7,369 nt of DNA from Bacteroidota bacterium (GTDB lineage Bacteria; Bacteroidota; Bacteroidia; Bacteroidales; VadinHA17), in the NCBI GenBank assembly GCA_030642585.1, contig DAOWNN010000110.1, positions 1 to 7,369 of the forward strand. Direction: 5' to 3'. Each line of letters opens with the position of its first letter. Within the stretch, counting starts at the first letter, position 1. Made by a program: the position numbers and the translations under genes. Positions 1 through 6,161 of the stretch are shown here, piece after piece. Under the pieces are notes generated by a model. That model had not been told where the DNA came from, did not search any database, and saw only the letters and a list, made by a program, of their open reading frames with translations.

Positions 1-1146
1 CAAGGTATCTCCGGCTCCCCTCAATACTCCATTTATGGAAAACATTATGGAAAAAACCACATAAAAAAGGCTAACAATAGACAGGTATTCATATCCAATT
101 CTTATAACCTCGGAGTCATTTGTAAACAAATTCATTAAATCCTTACCCCAAAGAAGTAAGACAGCAGTAACCAGAACTGAAATCACACTTGACATTAATA
201 TGGTTGAAATCAGGCCTTTCCTTACTCTTTCCTGTTTGTTGGCACCCAGGTTTTGCCCTACAAAAGTAGCAAGTGCTGCGGAGAAATTCATGGCTGGCAT
301 AATGGCAAGAGAGTCCAGCCTGATAGCTACTGAGTACCCGGCAATTACATCTGTTCCAAAAGTGTTTACAATTCCCATTAGAGCCATCATACCAAGGGCA
401 ACAACTGATTGCTGAATCCCGGAGGGCAATCCAATCTTAAAGGCTTTCCTGAAAAGTTCCCGGTCAAATCTCAAGGCCCTGATCCTTAGTTTGACTACCT
501 CATGCGATTTGTTCAGATAAAATATGGTTGTAAGGAAAGCTCCGGTTTGAGACAATACTGTAGCAAAAGCTGCTCCCTCAATACCCCATTTAAATACAAC
601 CACAAATAGAATATCAAGCACAATATTAAAAAGGGTTGCTACAATTAAAAAGTATAATGGCGTTTTAGAATCACCCAATCCTCGTAAAATTGCACTGGTG
701 CCACTAAACCCAAAAAAGGAGACCATTCCAAGCAAATAAATATTGAGGTAGCTTTTTGCCTGTGGCAAAATTTCTTCAGGCAACTGCATCAGCCTGAAAA
801 TCTCATCACTGAAATATATGCCTATAACACTAATGAAGATTGAGGAAAAGAACAGAAAGATATAAAAAGTACTAATGGTACGTTTAATCCTCTCTATGTC
901 TTTGGCTCCAAAATATTGAGAAATAACGACCATTGCTCCACTGGCAATACCAGTAATCATGGAAATGAGCAAAAATACGATGGGAAAAGAAGCTCCAACG
1001 GCAGCAAGTGCTTCCTTACCAAGAAAGTTCCCAACAATTATGCTATCAACAATATTGTAAAGCTGCTGAAACACATTGCCTATAAGCATAGGCATGGCGA
1101 AATTAAAAATAAGCCTGCTTTCTTTTCCGATTGTCAGATCCTTCAT
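1..1146 (-). CDS. MATE family efflux transporter (partial, C-terminus beyond window)
   Basis: This is an inner-membrane, cation-coupled (Na+ or H+) exporter of drugs or metabolites of the MATE family. The 382 visible codons run in frame to base 1, so the last 60-70 residues of a usual ~450-residue protein are missing. The N-terminus (MKDLTIGKESRLIFNFAMPM, residues 1-20) is followed by LIGNVFQQLYNIVDSIIVG (21-39), a typical MATE opening. The two-fold internal symmetry is visible: ISQYFGAKD (75-83) and ILRGLGDSKTPL (153-164) in the first half are matched by VGQNLGANK (296-304) and VLRGAGDTL (374-382) in the second. Hydrophobic segments occur throughout. The N-terminal pattern resembles the YoeA/MepA-like branch, but this is family memory, not a search. 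An in-frame ATG at 1200 would add 18 residues (MFCGSELFLQFRRILFYR) and leave only 9 bases after tnaA; I prefer 1146 because MATE proteins usually start MKDLT-like. Same strand and close spacing suggest an operon with tnaA. The substrate is unknown. Confidence 0.93.
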   Translation of the reverse strand, partial: MKDLTIGKESRLIFNFAMPMLIGNVFQQLYNIVDSIIVGNFLGKEALAAVGASFPIVFLLISMITGIASGAMVVISQYFGAKDIERIKRTISTFYIFLFFSSIFISVIGIYFSDEIFRLMQLPEEILPQAKSYLNIYLLGMVSFFGFSGTSAILRGLGDSKTPLYFLIVATLFNIVLDILFVVVFKWGIEGAAFATVLSQTGAFLTTIFYLNKSHEVVKLRIRALRFDRELFRKAFKIGLPSGIQQSVVALGMMALMGIVNTFGTDVIAGYSVAIRLDSLAIMPAMNFSAALATFVGQNLGANKQERVRKGLISTILMSSVISVLVTAVLLLWGKDLMNLFTNDSEVIRIGYEYLSIVSLFYVVFSIMFSINGVLRGAGDTL

Positions 1147-1209
1147 CCTGTAAAAAAGTATCCTGCGAAATTGGAGAAATAATTCCGACCCACAAAACAT
1201 GGGAAGATT

Positions 1210-2586
1210 TTAACACTTCTTTAATTCAACGGTAAAATGCCTCAATATTGGCACCTCCTTAACAATCTTTACGCCTCTTTTTATTTTGTTCCTGCGGTCA
1301 TAAATATTCTTGAGAGCAGCTGCTACCACGTCCATGTGTGTATAACTATATGCCCTTCTGGGTATTGCAAGTCTAACCAATTCGAGTTCAGGGAACCTGT
1401 TCTTACGGGTCACAGGATCCCGGTCGGCCATAATTGCTCCTAATTCTACCCCTCTGACTCCTGCCTCAAGATAAAGCTCAATTGCAAGGGTTTGTGCAGG
1501 GAACTCTTCGCGTGGAATATTAGAAAGAAATTTGCTGGCGTTCACAAAAATTGCATGCCCACCATAGGGTTTCATTACCGGAATGCCATATTTTGAGCAC
1601 TGTTCTCCAAGATATGCCACCTGATTTATCCTCGATTCAAGATAATTAAATTCGGTGGCTTCGTCCAGTCCTTGAGCCAGGGCATTCATATCCCTTCCTG
1701 CCATTCCTCCATAGGTAAGGTAGCCTTCAAACATGATGTTATAAACGGAAGCCCTATCGTAATAATCTCTATCACGGAATGCCATAAATCCCCCTATGTT
1801 CACTATTCCATCTTTCTTACTGCTCATGGTCATGCCGTCGGCATAGCGGAACATCTCTTTTACAATTTCTTTGATAGTAAGGTTCCTGTATCCCTTTTCC
1901 CTGATTTTGATGAAGTAGGCATTTTCTGCAAAACGGGCAGAATCGAAGATCACCTTTGTATTATACTTATGTGCAAGTCCTTGAACAGATTTCAGGTTCT
2001 GCATACTTACTGGCTGCCCACCAGTTGTATTGCAAGTTAATGTAACAATGATAAATGGAATGTTTTCGGATGGATTCTTTTTCAAAATGTCTTCAAGTTT
2101 CTCCAGGTCAAGATTTCCTTTAAAAGGATAGATAAGTTCAGGATCAAATGCTTTTTCAACGGTGCAATCTACCGCAACAGCTTTTCTGAATTCTATATGC
2201 CCTTTGGTTGTGTCGAAATGAGCATTTCCTGGAATCAGATTTCCTTCTTTTAGAATAGCTGAAAAAAGAACATTTTCTGCAGCCCTGCCCTGATGTGTGG
2301 GTAAGAAATACTCAAAGCCGGTTAGTTTTTTCACCATTTCTTTAAGCCGGTAATATGAATCCGATCCGGCATAGCTCTCGTCTCCGGTCATCAAAGCTGC
2401 CCACTGCTTATCACTCATGGCACCTGTACCTGAGTCTGTTAACAGGTCAATAAACACTTGCTTCCCTGTCAGGTTAAAAAGATTGTATTTTGCATCTTTT
2501 ATCCACTTTTTTCTCTCTTCAAATGAACTCTTCTGGATTTGCTCAACCATTTTGATTTTATATGGTTCGGCATATGGAATTTTCAT
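1210..2586 (-). CDS. tnaA: Tryptophanase (tryptophan indole-lyase)
   Basis: This is a PLP-dependent cytoplasmic beta-eliminating lyase that splits L-tryptophan into indole, pyruvate and ammonia. At 458 residues it has the full family length (tyrosine phenol-lyase 456, E. coli TnaA 471). Visible landmarks are IDLLTDSGTGAMSDKQWA (46-63), the PLP phosphate-binding THQGR (97-101), N186, FDSAR (214-218, with D215 expected to contact the PLP ring nitrogen), MSSKKD (254-259) with K258 as the Schiff-base lysine, GGHA (342-345), and R405 expected to hold the substrate carboxylate. Tyrosine phenol-lyase is the close alternative. At the positions that separate the two enzymes this protein has the tryptophanase residues: D125 in HFDTTKGH (Thr in the phenol-lyase), V380/L382 in GVRGVELG (Met/Arg in the phenol-lyase, where Arg381 binds the phenol) and H450 in RHFT (Phe in the phenol-lyase). 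The start ATG at 2586 has no Shine-Dalgarno sequence, as usual in this phylum. A MATE pump gene follows on the same strand. Confidence 0.95.
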   Translation of the reverse strand: MKIPYAEPYKIKMVEQIQKSSFEERKKWIKDAKYNLFNLTGKQVFIDLLTDSGTGAMSDKQWAALMTGDESYAGSDSYYRLKEMVKKLTGFEYFLPTHQGRAAENVLFSAILKEGNLIPGNAHFDTTKGHIEFRKAVAVDCTVEKAFDPELIYPFKGNLDLEKLEDILKKNPSENIPFIIVTLTCNTTGGQPVSMQNLKSVQGLAHKYNTKVIFDSARFAENAYFIKIREKGYRNLTIKEIVKEMFRYADGMTMSSKKDGIVNIGGFMAFRDRDYYDRASVYNIMFEGYLTYGGMAGRDMNALAQGLDEATEFNYLESRINQVAYLGEQCSKYGIPVMKPYGGHAIFVNASKFLSNIPREEFPAQTLAIELYLEAGVRGVELGAIMADRDPVTRKNRFPELELVRLAIPRRAYSYTHMDVVAAALKNIYDRRNKIKRGVKIVKEVPILRHFTVELKKC

Positions 2587-2623
2587 GATAATTGAATTAT
2601 TATGATTTGGTAAATTAACAAAT

Positions 2624-2642
2624 GAACTAATGGCTTTAGTTC
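2624..2642 (-). promoter_or_regulatory. Perfect 7-bp inverted repeat in the tnaA leader
   Basis: GAACTAA (2624-2630) and TTAGTTC (2636-2642) are perfect inverted copies separated by five bases. The hairpin would lie in the tnaA leader RNA, 37 bases upstream of the tnaA ATG. It has no U-run on the tnaA side, so it does not look like an intrinsic terminator. It could be a protein-binding site or an RNA stem, or could be chance in AT-rich DNA. Confidence 0.3.
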
Positions 2643-2758
2643 CTTGTGAAAATAATCTTGAGAAAGCCCCGTTTAAAGTTTGAAAAAGGGATAGTTGTCT
2701 CTATTTTTGATGTTTAAATAAAGACTTTGTGTGAAAAATGAAGAGATAATTTTCATTT

Positions 2759-2766
2759 TATTTTTG
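2759..2766 (+). promoter_or_regulatory. Candidate -7 box for the DUF3078 gene
   Basis: TATTTTTG matches TAnnTTTG on the plus strand and would start transcription near 2773, about 113 bases before the gene. No good TTTG -33 element sits 19-21 bases upstream; the nearest TTTG (2726-2729) is 29 bases away. This makes it weaker than the tnaA promoter opposite. The match may be chance in AT-rich sequence. Confidence 0.3.
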
Positions 2767-2776
2767 TGATAAAGAA

Positions 2777-2807
2777 CAAAAGTAATGAAAATTATTCATT
2801 TTTCAAT
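2777..2807 (-). promoter_or_regulatory. Candidate Bacteroidota-type promoter for tnaA
   Basis: Read on the minus strand, TACTTTTG (2784-2777) matches the Bacteroidota -7 consensus TAnnTTTG. An ATTG (2807-2804) lies 19 bases upstream of it, close to the TTTG -33 element at its usual 19-21 base spacing. Transcription would start near 2770 and run left into tnaA. The consensus is established knowledge; the assignment is by eye. Confidence 0.55.
2784..2800. repeat. AATGAA/TTCATT dyad inside the tnaA promoter
   Basis: AATGAA (2784-2789) and TTCATT (2795-2800) are perfect inverted copies five bases apart. They fall almost exactly between the -33 and -7 elements of the tnaA promoter candidate, a position where a bound repressor would block polymerase. 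A related dyad, AAAATGAA (2735-2742) with TTCATTTT (2752-2759), is centred 45 bases to the left. A regulator-binding role is inference; AT-rich DNA produces such dyads by chance. Confidence 0.3.
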
Positions 2808-2885
2808 TATGAAACTGCCTGCTAACATGATAATTGAAGGAATATAAATTGAATTTTATTTATAGAAATACCAAGACTAAGAATA

Positions 2886-4649
2886 GTGAAAATTGTGAAT
2901 AAGCGAATGATTATATCCTGCACTAACACCTTGTTGAAAGTGTGGTGGATTACATTCATGTTATTGGTTTTATCTAATTCTTCATTGGCTCAACCCGATA
3001 GCCTAAACCTTTTTCAGGAAGATAGTCCTGGAGTGGATAGCATACTTCAGATAAACCTTCAGCAAGAAGAAAAGATTAGTGTTCCTGACAGTTTAGTAAA
3101 TGCATTGAAACTTGTCAAAGAGTTTTATAATAAGCATGATCGCTGGGATGCAGAGGATGCCTCACTGAAGCTGGCGATTGAAAGGTTGATTATCTATATT
3201 GAAAATGGGCCTTTGGAACCAAGCCTGGAACTTATAAAGAATTATCCTTTCTCAATATCAATCATGGATACAAGCCTCATCCATCCTGAACAGCCTTATC
3301 CTTTGGCTGATACCTCTGAAGCACGGGAAGCAGATTCATTACTTGTGCCCGGGGACAGCCTTATTCTTCAAAGTTTGACTCCAATGGGCTCTGTTAGGGA
3401 GGCAGATTCTTTCACTCTTGCCAGTGATAGTAACATAATGGCGGTTTCTATTATTTCCGACAGTTTGGTTTCAGGGGAAGAAGTCGCAAAAAAGGAATAT
3501 CTGATGATTGATGATTCAATTAAGCTTGCACTGGATGCTTTGGTTGGGTTTCTGGAGACAGATTCAATAAAAATATGGTTTTCAAATATTGCTGGAGATT
3601 CGGTTGAAATTGTTTTAAAAGATGGGATACAGATGACCAGGCGATTCTGGCTCAAGAATGAAATGTTGGATTCTATTGGTTTATGGATGGATGCGATAGC
3701 CAGTAACAGATTACTTATCCTGATGGAAGACGGTCTTGAGGTAAATAGAATGAAAGGAAGGAAATACAGGGACAATTTCATGTTTACCACTCTGGAAATA
3801 GACCAGAATATAAGAAGTGTAAATTTGAAAGAGATAAAGAAAAATCCATGGGAATTTGGTGGAATTGGCCAGCTTTTGCTTTCTCAAGTGTATTTGAGTA
3901 ACTGGGCAAAAGGAGGCCAGAGCTCTATTTCAGTGCTGGTAAGAGGAGACTTGAATGCCAATTATTCAAAGGATAAGTTAAAATGGGAGAATTCAATTCG
4001 CTCAAAATACGGTCTGGTAAAGTATAGGGATGAAGGTCTCCGGAAGAATGAGGATTTTTGGGAAATAAGTACCACTGTAGGGTGGAAGGCATCAAAAAAG
4101 TGGTATTATAGTTTTGGGTTTAACCTAAAAAGCCAGTTTGCAAAAGGGTATAATTATCCCAACGATTCAATAATTGTGTCCAATATTTTTTCGCCTGGGT
4201 ATTTATATACAACTGCTGGATTTGAGTACAATCCGGTTAAAACAACTTCAGTGACTTTTTCACCTTTGACTTATCGTTCAAGCTTTGTGTTAGATACTAC
4301 TAATATTGAACATACAAAGTACGGTGTTCCTCTGGATAAGAGAGCAAAATCAGAGCTTGGTTTCCTGCTTAAAGCACGTCACACTTATAGGTTTAAGGAG
4401 GATATTAGCATAGAAAATCGCCTGCAGTTTTTTGCAGACTATAAGGGATTTAGAAAAGTAGATTTTGATTGGGAATTGAACCTGCAACTGGAACTGGGGC
4501 CATTTTTTACCTTTAGCATTACCAGCCATATTTTATATAATACCGATGTAAAGTTCCCTGTATATGATGATGCTGGCACAGAAACAGGGGAAGAGGCAAA
4601 GATGCAGTTTAAGGAATGGATGGGATTTGGAATTGCTTATAAGTTTTAA
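2886..4649 (+). CDS. DUF3078 domain-containing secreted, probable outer-membrane protein
   Basis: The function is unknown. The first ~35 residues form a signal peptide: basic n-region MKIVNKR, a hydrophobic core WWITFMLLVL (20-29) and a likely cleavage site after SSLA (32-35). Residues 36 to ~230 form a low-complexity region with many Asp-Ser pairs (PDSL, ADSL, GDSL, SDSL and similar), including a near-repeat of READS at 147-151 and 170-174. Residues ~315-587 look like the DUF3078 domain, with the marker LSNWAKGGQSSIS (337-349), many alternating aromatic/polar strands and a C-terminal phenylalanine (MGFGIAYKF). That ending is typical of outer-membrane beta-barrel proteins, so an outer-membrane location is inferred. 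The start used is GTG at 2886. An in-frame ATG at 2907 would give 580 residues but lose most of the basic n-region, so the start is uncertain. The gene is divergent from tnaA and convergent with the GNAT gene. Confidence 0.87.
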   Translation: MKIVNKRMIISCTNTLLKVWWITFMLLVLSNSSLAQPDSLNLFQEDSPGVDSILQINLQQEEKISVPDSLVNALKLVKEFYNKHDRWDAEDASLKLAIERLIIYIENGPLEPSLELIKNYPFSISIMDTSLIHPEQPYPLADTSEAREADSLLVPGDSLILQSLTPMGSVREADSFTLASDSNIMAVSIISDSLVSGEEVAKKEYLMIDDSIKLALDALVGFLETDSIKIWFSNIAGDSVEIVLKDGIQMTRRFWLKNEMLDSIGLWMDAIASNRLLILMEDGLEVNRMKGRKYRDNFMFTTLEIDQNIRSVNLKEIKKNPWEFGGIGQLLLSQVYLSNWAKGGQSSISVLVRGDLNANYSKDKLKWENSIRSKYGLVKYRDEGLRKNEDFWEISTTVGWKASKKWYYSFGFNLKSQFAKGYNYPNDSIIVSNIFSPGYLYTTAGFEYNPVKTTSVTFSPLTYRSSFVLDTTNIEHTKYGVPLDKRAKSELGFLLKARHTYRFKEDISIENRLQFFADYKGFRKVDFDWELNLQLELGPFFTFSITSHILYNTDVKFPVYDDAGTETGEEAKMQFKEWMGFGIAYKF

Positions 4650-4757
4650 CTTTCAATTGTAATTTGCTAGAGAATTTCAGGAGTAGAGCAAAAATATTGA
4701 AATGGGTAAATTCAAATAAAGGTGTTTGCTTTTTTTTGCCTTAACAATGAAATAGTT

Positions 4758-4769
4758 GGGCTAAAGCCC
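4758..4769. repeat. GGGCTAAAGCCC palindrome
   Basis: GGGCT (4758-4762) and AGCCC (4765-4769) are perfect inverted copies around two bases. GGGCTnAAGCCC-like palindromes are, from memory, frequent in intergenic DNA of Bacteroidota. The stem is short, so a terminator role is uncertain. Confidence 0.5.
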
Positions 4770-4796
4770 TATTATACTACTTGTTAACTAAGGGGC

Positions 4797-4810
4797 TGTC
4801 TCAAGAGACA
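4797..4810. repeat. TGTCTCAAGAGACA palindrome
   Basis: TGTCTC (4797-4802) and GAGACA (4805-4810) form a perfect 6-bp inverted repeat around AA. Together with the preceding bases it reads GGGGCTGTCTCAAGAGACA (from 4792), whose first part resembles the GGGGCTGTCTCA-type ends of some insertion sequences. It may be a relic of such an end, but no transposase gene or second end is visible. Confidence 0.4.
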
Positions 4811-4827
4811 CTTTATTGCGAATCGTC

Positions 4828-4848
4828 ATCCTGAACTTGTTTCAGGAT
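4828..4848. repeat. Dispersed-type hairpin repeat (ATCCTGAA/TTCAGGAT)
   Basis: ATCCTGAA (4828-4835) and TTCAGGAT (4841-4848) are perfect 8-bp inverted copies around the loop CTTGT. With its flank it reads GTCATCCTGAACTTGTTTCA and onwards, a sequence I recall as a very common intergenic repeat in Bacteroidota and related genomes. Its copy number here cannot be judged from one window. Confidence 0.6.
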
Positions 4849-4892
4849 CTGCTCATTAGCTTTAATCCCCCTGACGCTTCAGCCAGAATCTC

Positions 4893-4907
4893 CGACCTTT
4901 CGGGTCG
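4893..4907 (-). terminator. Hairpin just past the GNAT stop codon
   Basis: CGACC (4893-4897) and GGTCG (4903-4907) can pair around a five-base loop. On the minus strand the stem lies 14 bases after the GNAT stop codon, so it could stabilise or end that transcript. No U-run follows it on that strand (the next bases are GAGATTCTGG), so a classic intrinsic terminator is doubtful. It may equally be part of the repeat cluster. Confidence 0.3.
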
Positions 4908-4921
4908 CAAAGCTTCTATTT

Positions 4922-6040
4922 TTACAGGGCTTTGAAATATATTCTGAATTTTTTAAATTCTTTACCTCCTGCCTTTATCACTTCGGCATTCATTTTTGTA
5001 TTGGTCTCCAAAATAACGTGGCTTTCTATTGTAGTCATCCCCCTTTTCATTGCTGTTTCAAGAATTTTAACTGCCATGAGGGCATCGGTTCCCATTCCTC
5101 TATATTGCGAATGAATAGCTCCAAGTAGCAAAACAAGGTGTTTCGTGCGTTTCATAGATGTCAGAATTTTGAAAATACCAAATGGATATAATTTACCCTT
5201 TGCTTTCTTAAGACCTTCTCCAAGGTCGGGCATAGCAATTACAAAACCAATAACTTTCTCACCTTTAGTGACTACTTTACAAAAATCCGGATCGAGTATT
5301 GGCAGATATCGTTTTGCATACTCCTGCATTTCTTTTTCTGTAAGTGGAACATACCCATAGATCTTTCCGTAAGTCTCATTCATTAATTGAAGGACAGGAA
5401 TAATAAAATCTTTGAGTTCTTTTGTGCTCTTGAATTCAACAAGCTTAAACTCTCCATTATTGATCAGCCGGGAATATATTCCTGTATACAACTCAGGCAT
5501 TTTGTCAGGAACCTTTATAAGATAATCATTCAGGTCCACTTTCTTTTTATAGCCCTCATTTTCAATTAAGTCAACCATGTAAGGATGATTGCAAGCTGTT
5601 TCCAGCACCGCCCGGTGTTCAAAGCCCTCAATAAGTAAACCCTGAGGATCCTTATCTGAAAACCCCATCGGACCAATTATTTTTTCCATTCCTTTTTGTT
5701 TTGCCCAATTCTCAATATATTGTAATAGGCTATGGGCTATTTCAGTTTGATCCTCACATTCCATAAAAGCAAAACGAGCATGATTTTCCTTATGAATTTC
5801 ATTGTATCTTTTGTTTATCAGCCCCATGATTCTGCCGACTATTTTCCCGTTATTACTGGCAAGAAGCAGGACGGTATCAGAATAGGAAAAGCTTTTGTTT
5901 TTCCGGGGATCGAAAAATTTCCAATCATCCGGGTAAATTGAAGGTATCCAGGCATCATGGTTTTTATGAATAGAGGCAGGATAATAAATGAATTTTTTAA
6001 GATCCTTTCTTGTTTTTACTTCTTCGAGAGTAATACTCAT
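4922..6040 (-). CDS. GNAT superfamily acyltransferase-like protein, two GNAT-like halves
   Basis: This is a predicted cytoplasmic protein related to GNAT N-acetyltransferases; no substrate can be named. Numbering from the ATG at 6040 gives 372 residues. The N-terminal half (about 1-175) has a GNAT-like strand/helix pattern (GKIVGRIMGLINKRYNE, then SLLQYIENWAKQKGMEKI) and the marker GPMGFSDKDPQGLLIEGF (123-140), but no acetyl-CoA loop signature. The C-terminal half (about 195-372) has GEKVIGFVIAMPD (260-272) and QYRGMG (312-317), which fits the (Q/R)xxGx(G/A) loop that binds the acetyl-CoA pyrophosphate. Catalysis, if any, therefore probably lies in the second half. The overall pattern reminds me of the poorly characterised YghO-like group. 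The frame continues upstream to an ATG at 6070, which would add the hydrophobic extension MHFFWKFSLL. I prefer 6040 because MSITLEEVKT is a typical soluble start. The gene is divergent from the Cache-AlbA_2 gene and converges on the DUF3078 gene. Confidence 0.83.
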   Translation of the reverse strand: MSITLEEVKTRKDLKKFIYYPASIHKNHDAWIPSIYPDDWKFFDPRKNKSFSYSDTVLLLASNNGKIVGRIMGLINKRYNEIHKENHARFAFMECEDQTEIAHSLLQYIENWAKQKGMEKIIGPMGFSDKDPQGLLIEGFEHRAVLETACNHPYMVDLIENEGYKKKVDLNDYLIKVPDKMPELYTGIYSRLINNGEFKLVEFKSTKELKDFIIPVLQLMNETYGKIYGYVPLTEKEMQEYAKRYLPILDPDFCKVVTKGEKVIGFVIAMPDLGEGLKKAKGKLYPFGIFKILTSMKRTKHLVLLLGAIHSQYRGMGTDALMAVKILETAMKRGMTTIESHVILETNTKMNAEVIKAGGKEFKKFRIYFKAL

Positions 6041-6161
6041 AAGCAGTGAAAATTTCCAGAAAAAATGCAAATATTTATTTCAGTGAAAAAATAAAGATAA
6101 TTATTTTCATGTGTTCATAGTTTATTTTTTTCATTTTTGCAGTAGTTAAGAAAAATTTCTA
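6041..6161. promoter_or_regulatory. Divergent promoter region between the GNAT and sensor genes
   Basis: These 121 AT-rich bases must contain start signals for both divergent genes. The best plus-strand candidate is CATTTTTG (6132-6139), one mismatch from TAnnTTTG, with a weak TGTG at 6110-6113 as a possible -33. No good promoter was found for the minus strand. TGAAAA (6084-6089) and TTTTCA (6104-6109) form an inverted repeat similar to one in the tnaA/DUF3078 intergenic region. No Shine-Dalgarno sequence precedes either start. Confidence 0.3.

Larger units (their letters stand above)
2587..2885. other. Divergent intergenic region between tnaA and the DUF3078 gene
   Basis: These 299 bases are very AT-rich and contain no convincing gene. 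They hold the promoter candidates of both divergent genes around 2759-2807, an inverted repeat in the tnaA leader (2624-2642) and AATGAA/TTCATT-type dyads. From the expected tnaA transcription start (near 2770) to its ATG the untranslated leader would be about 185 nt. No tRNA, small-RNA family or known riboswitch was recognised. Confidence 0.7.
4650..4921. other. Convergent intergenic region with several small inverted repeats
   Basis: The plus-strand DUF3078 gene and the minus-strand GNAT gene end facing each other here, and no gene is visible. The first ~90 bases are AT-rich and contain a T-run (4730-4737) that could help end the DUF3078 transcript, though no strong stem precedes it. Bases 4758-4907 hold four separate inverted repeats, listed individually. 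This looks like a place where dispersed, non-coding repeats have accumulated between two transcript ends. Confidence 0.7.

Noticed and set aside
1672..2040. 122-codon plus-strand frame, and similar shorter ones at 200-415, 916-1182 and 1237-1443
   Set aside because: All are antisense to the tryptophanase or MATE genes, whose minus-strand protein sequences are unmistakable.
1210..2586. Tyrosine phenol-lyase instead of tryptophanase
   Set aside because: D125, V380/L382 and H450 match tryptophanase at the specificity positions, and the phenol-binding arginine is absent.
2673..2756. 27-codon minus-strand frame (start MKIISSFFTQSLYLNIKN) in the tnaA leader as a TnaC-type leader peptide
   Set aside because: It contains no tryptophan codon and only one proline, and it has no clear start signal; short frames are common by chance here.
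3368..3790. 140-codon open frame on the minus strand
   Set aside because: It lies wholly inside the DUF3078 gene, and its Ser/Ile-rich translation is the shadow of the DS-rich coding sequence.
4720..4740. Intrinsic terminator for the DUF3078 gene at the T-run 4730-4737
   Set aside because: The bases before the T-run can form only a ~4-bp CAAA/TTTG stem, too weak to call.
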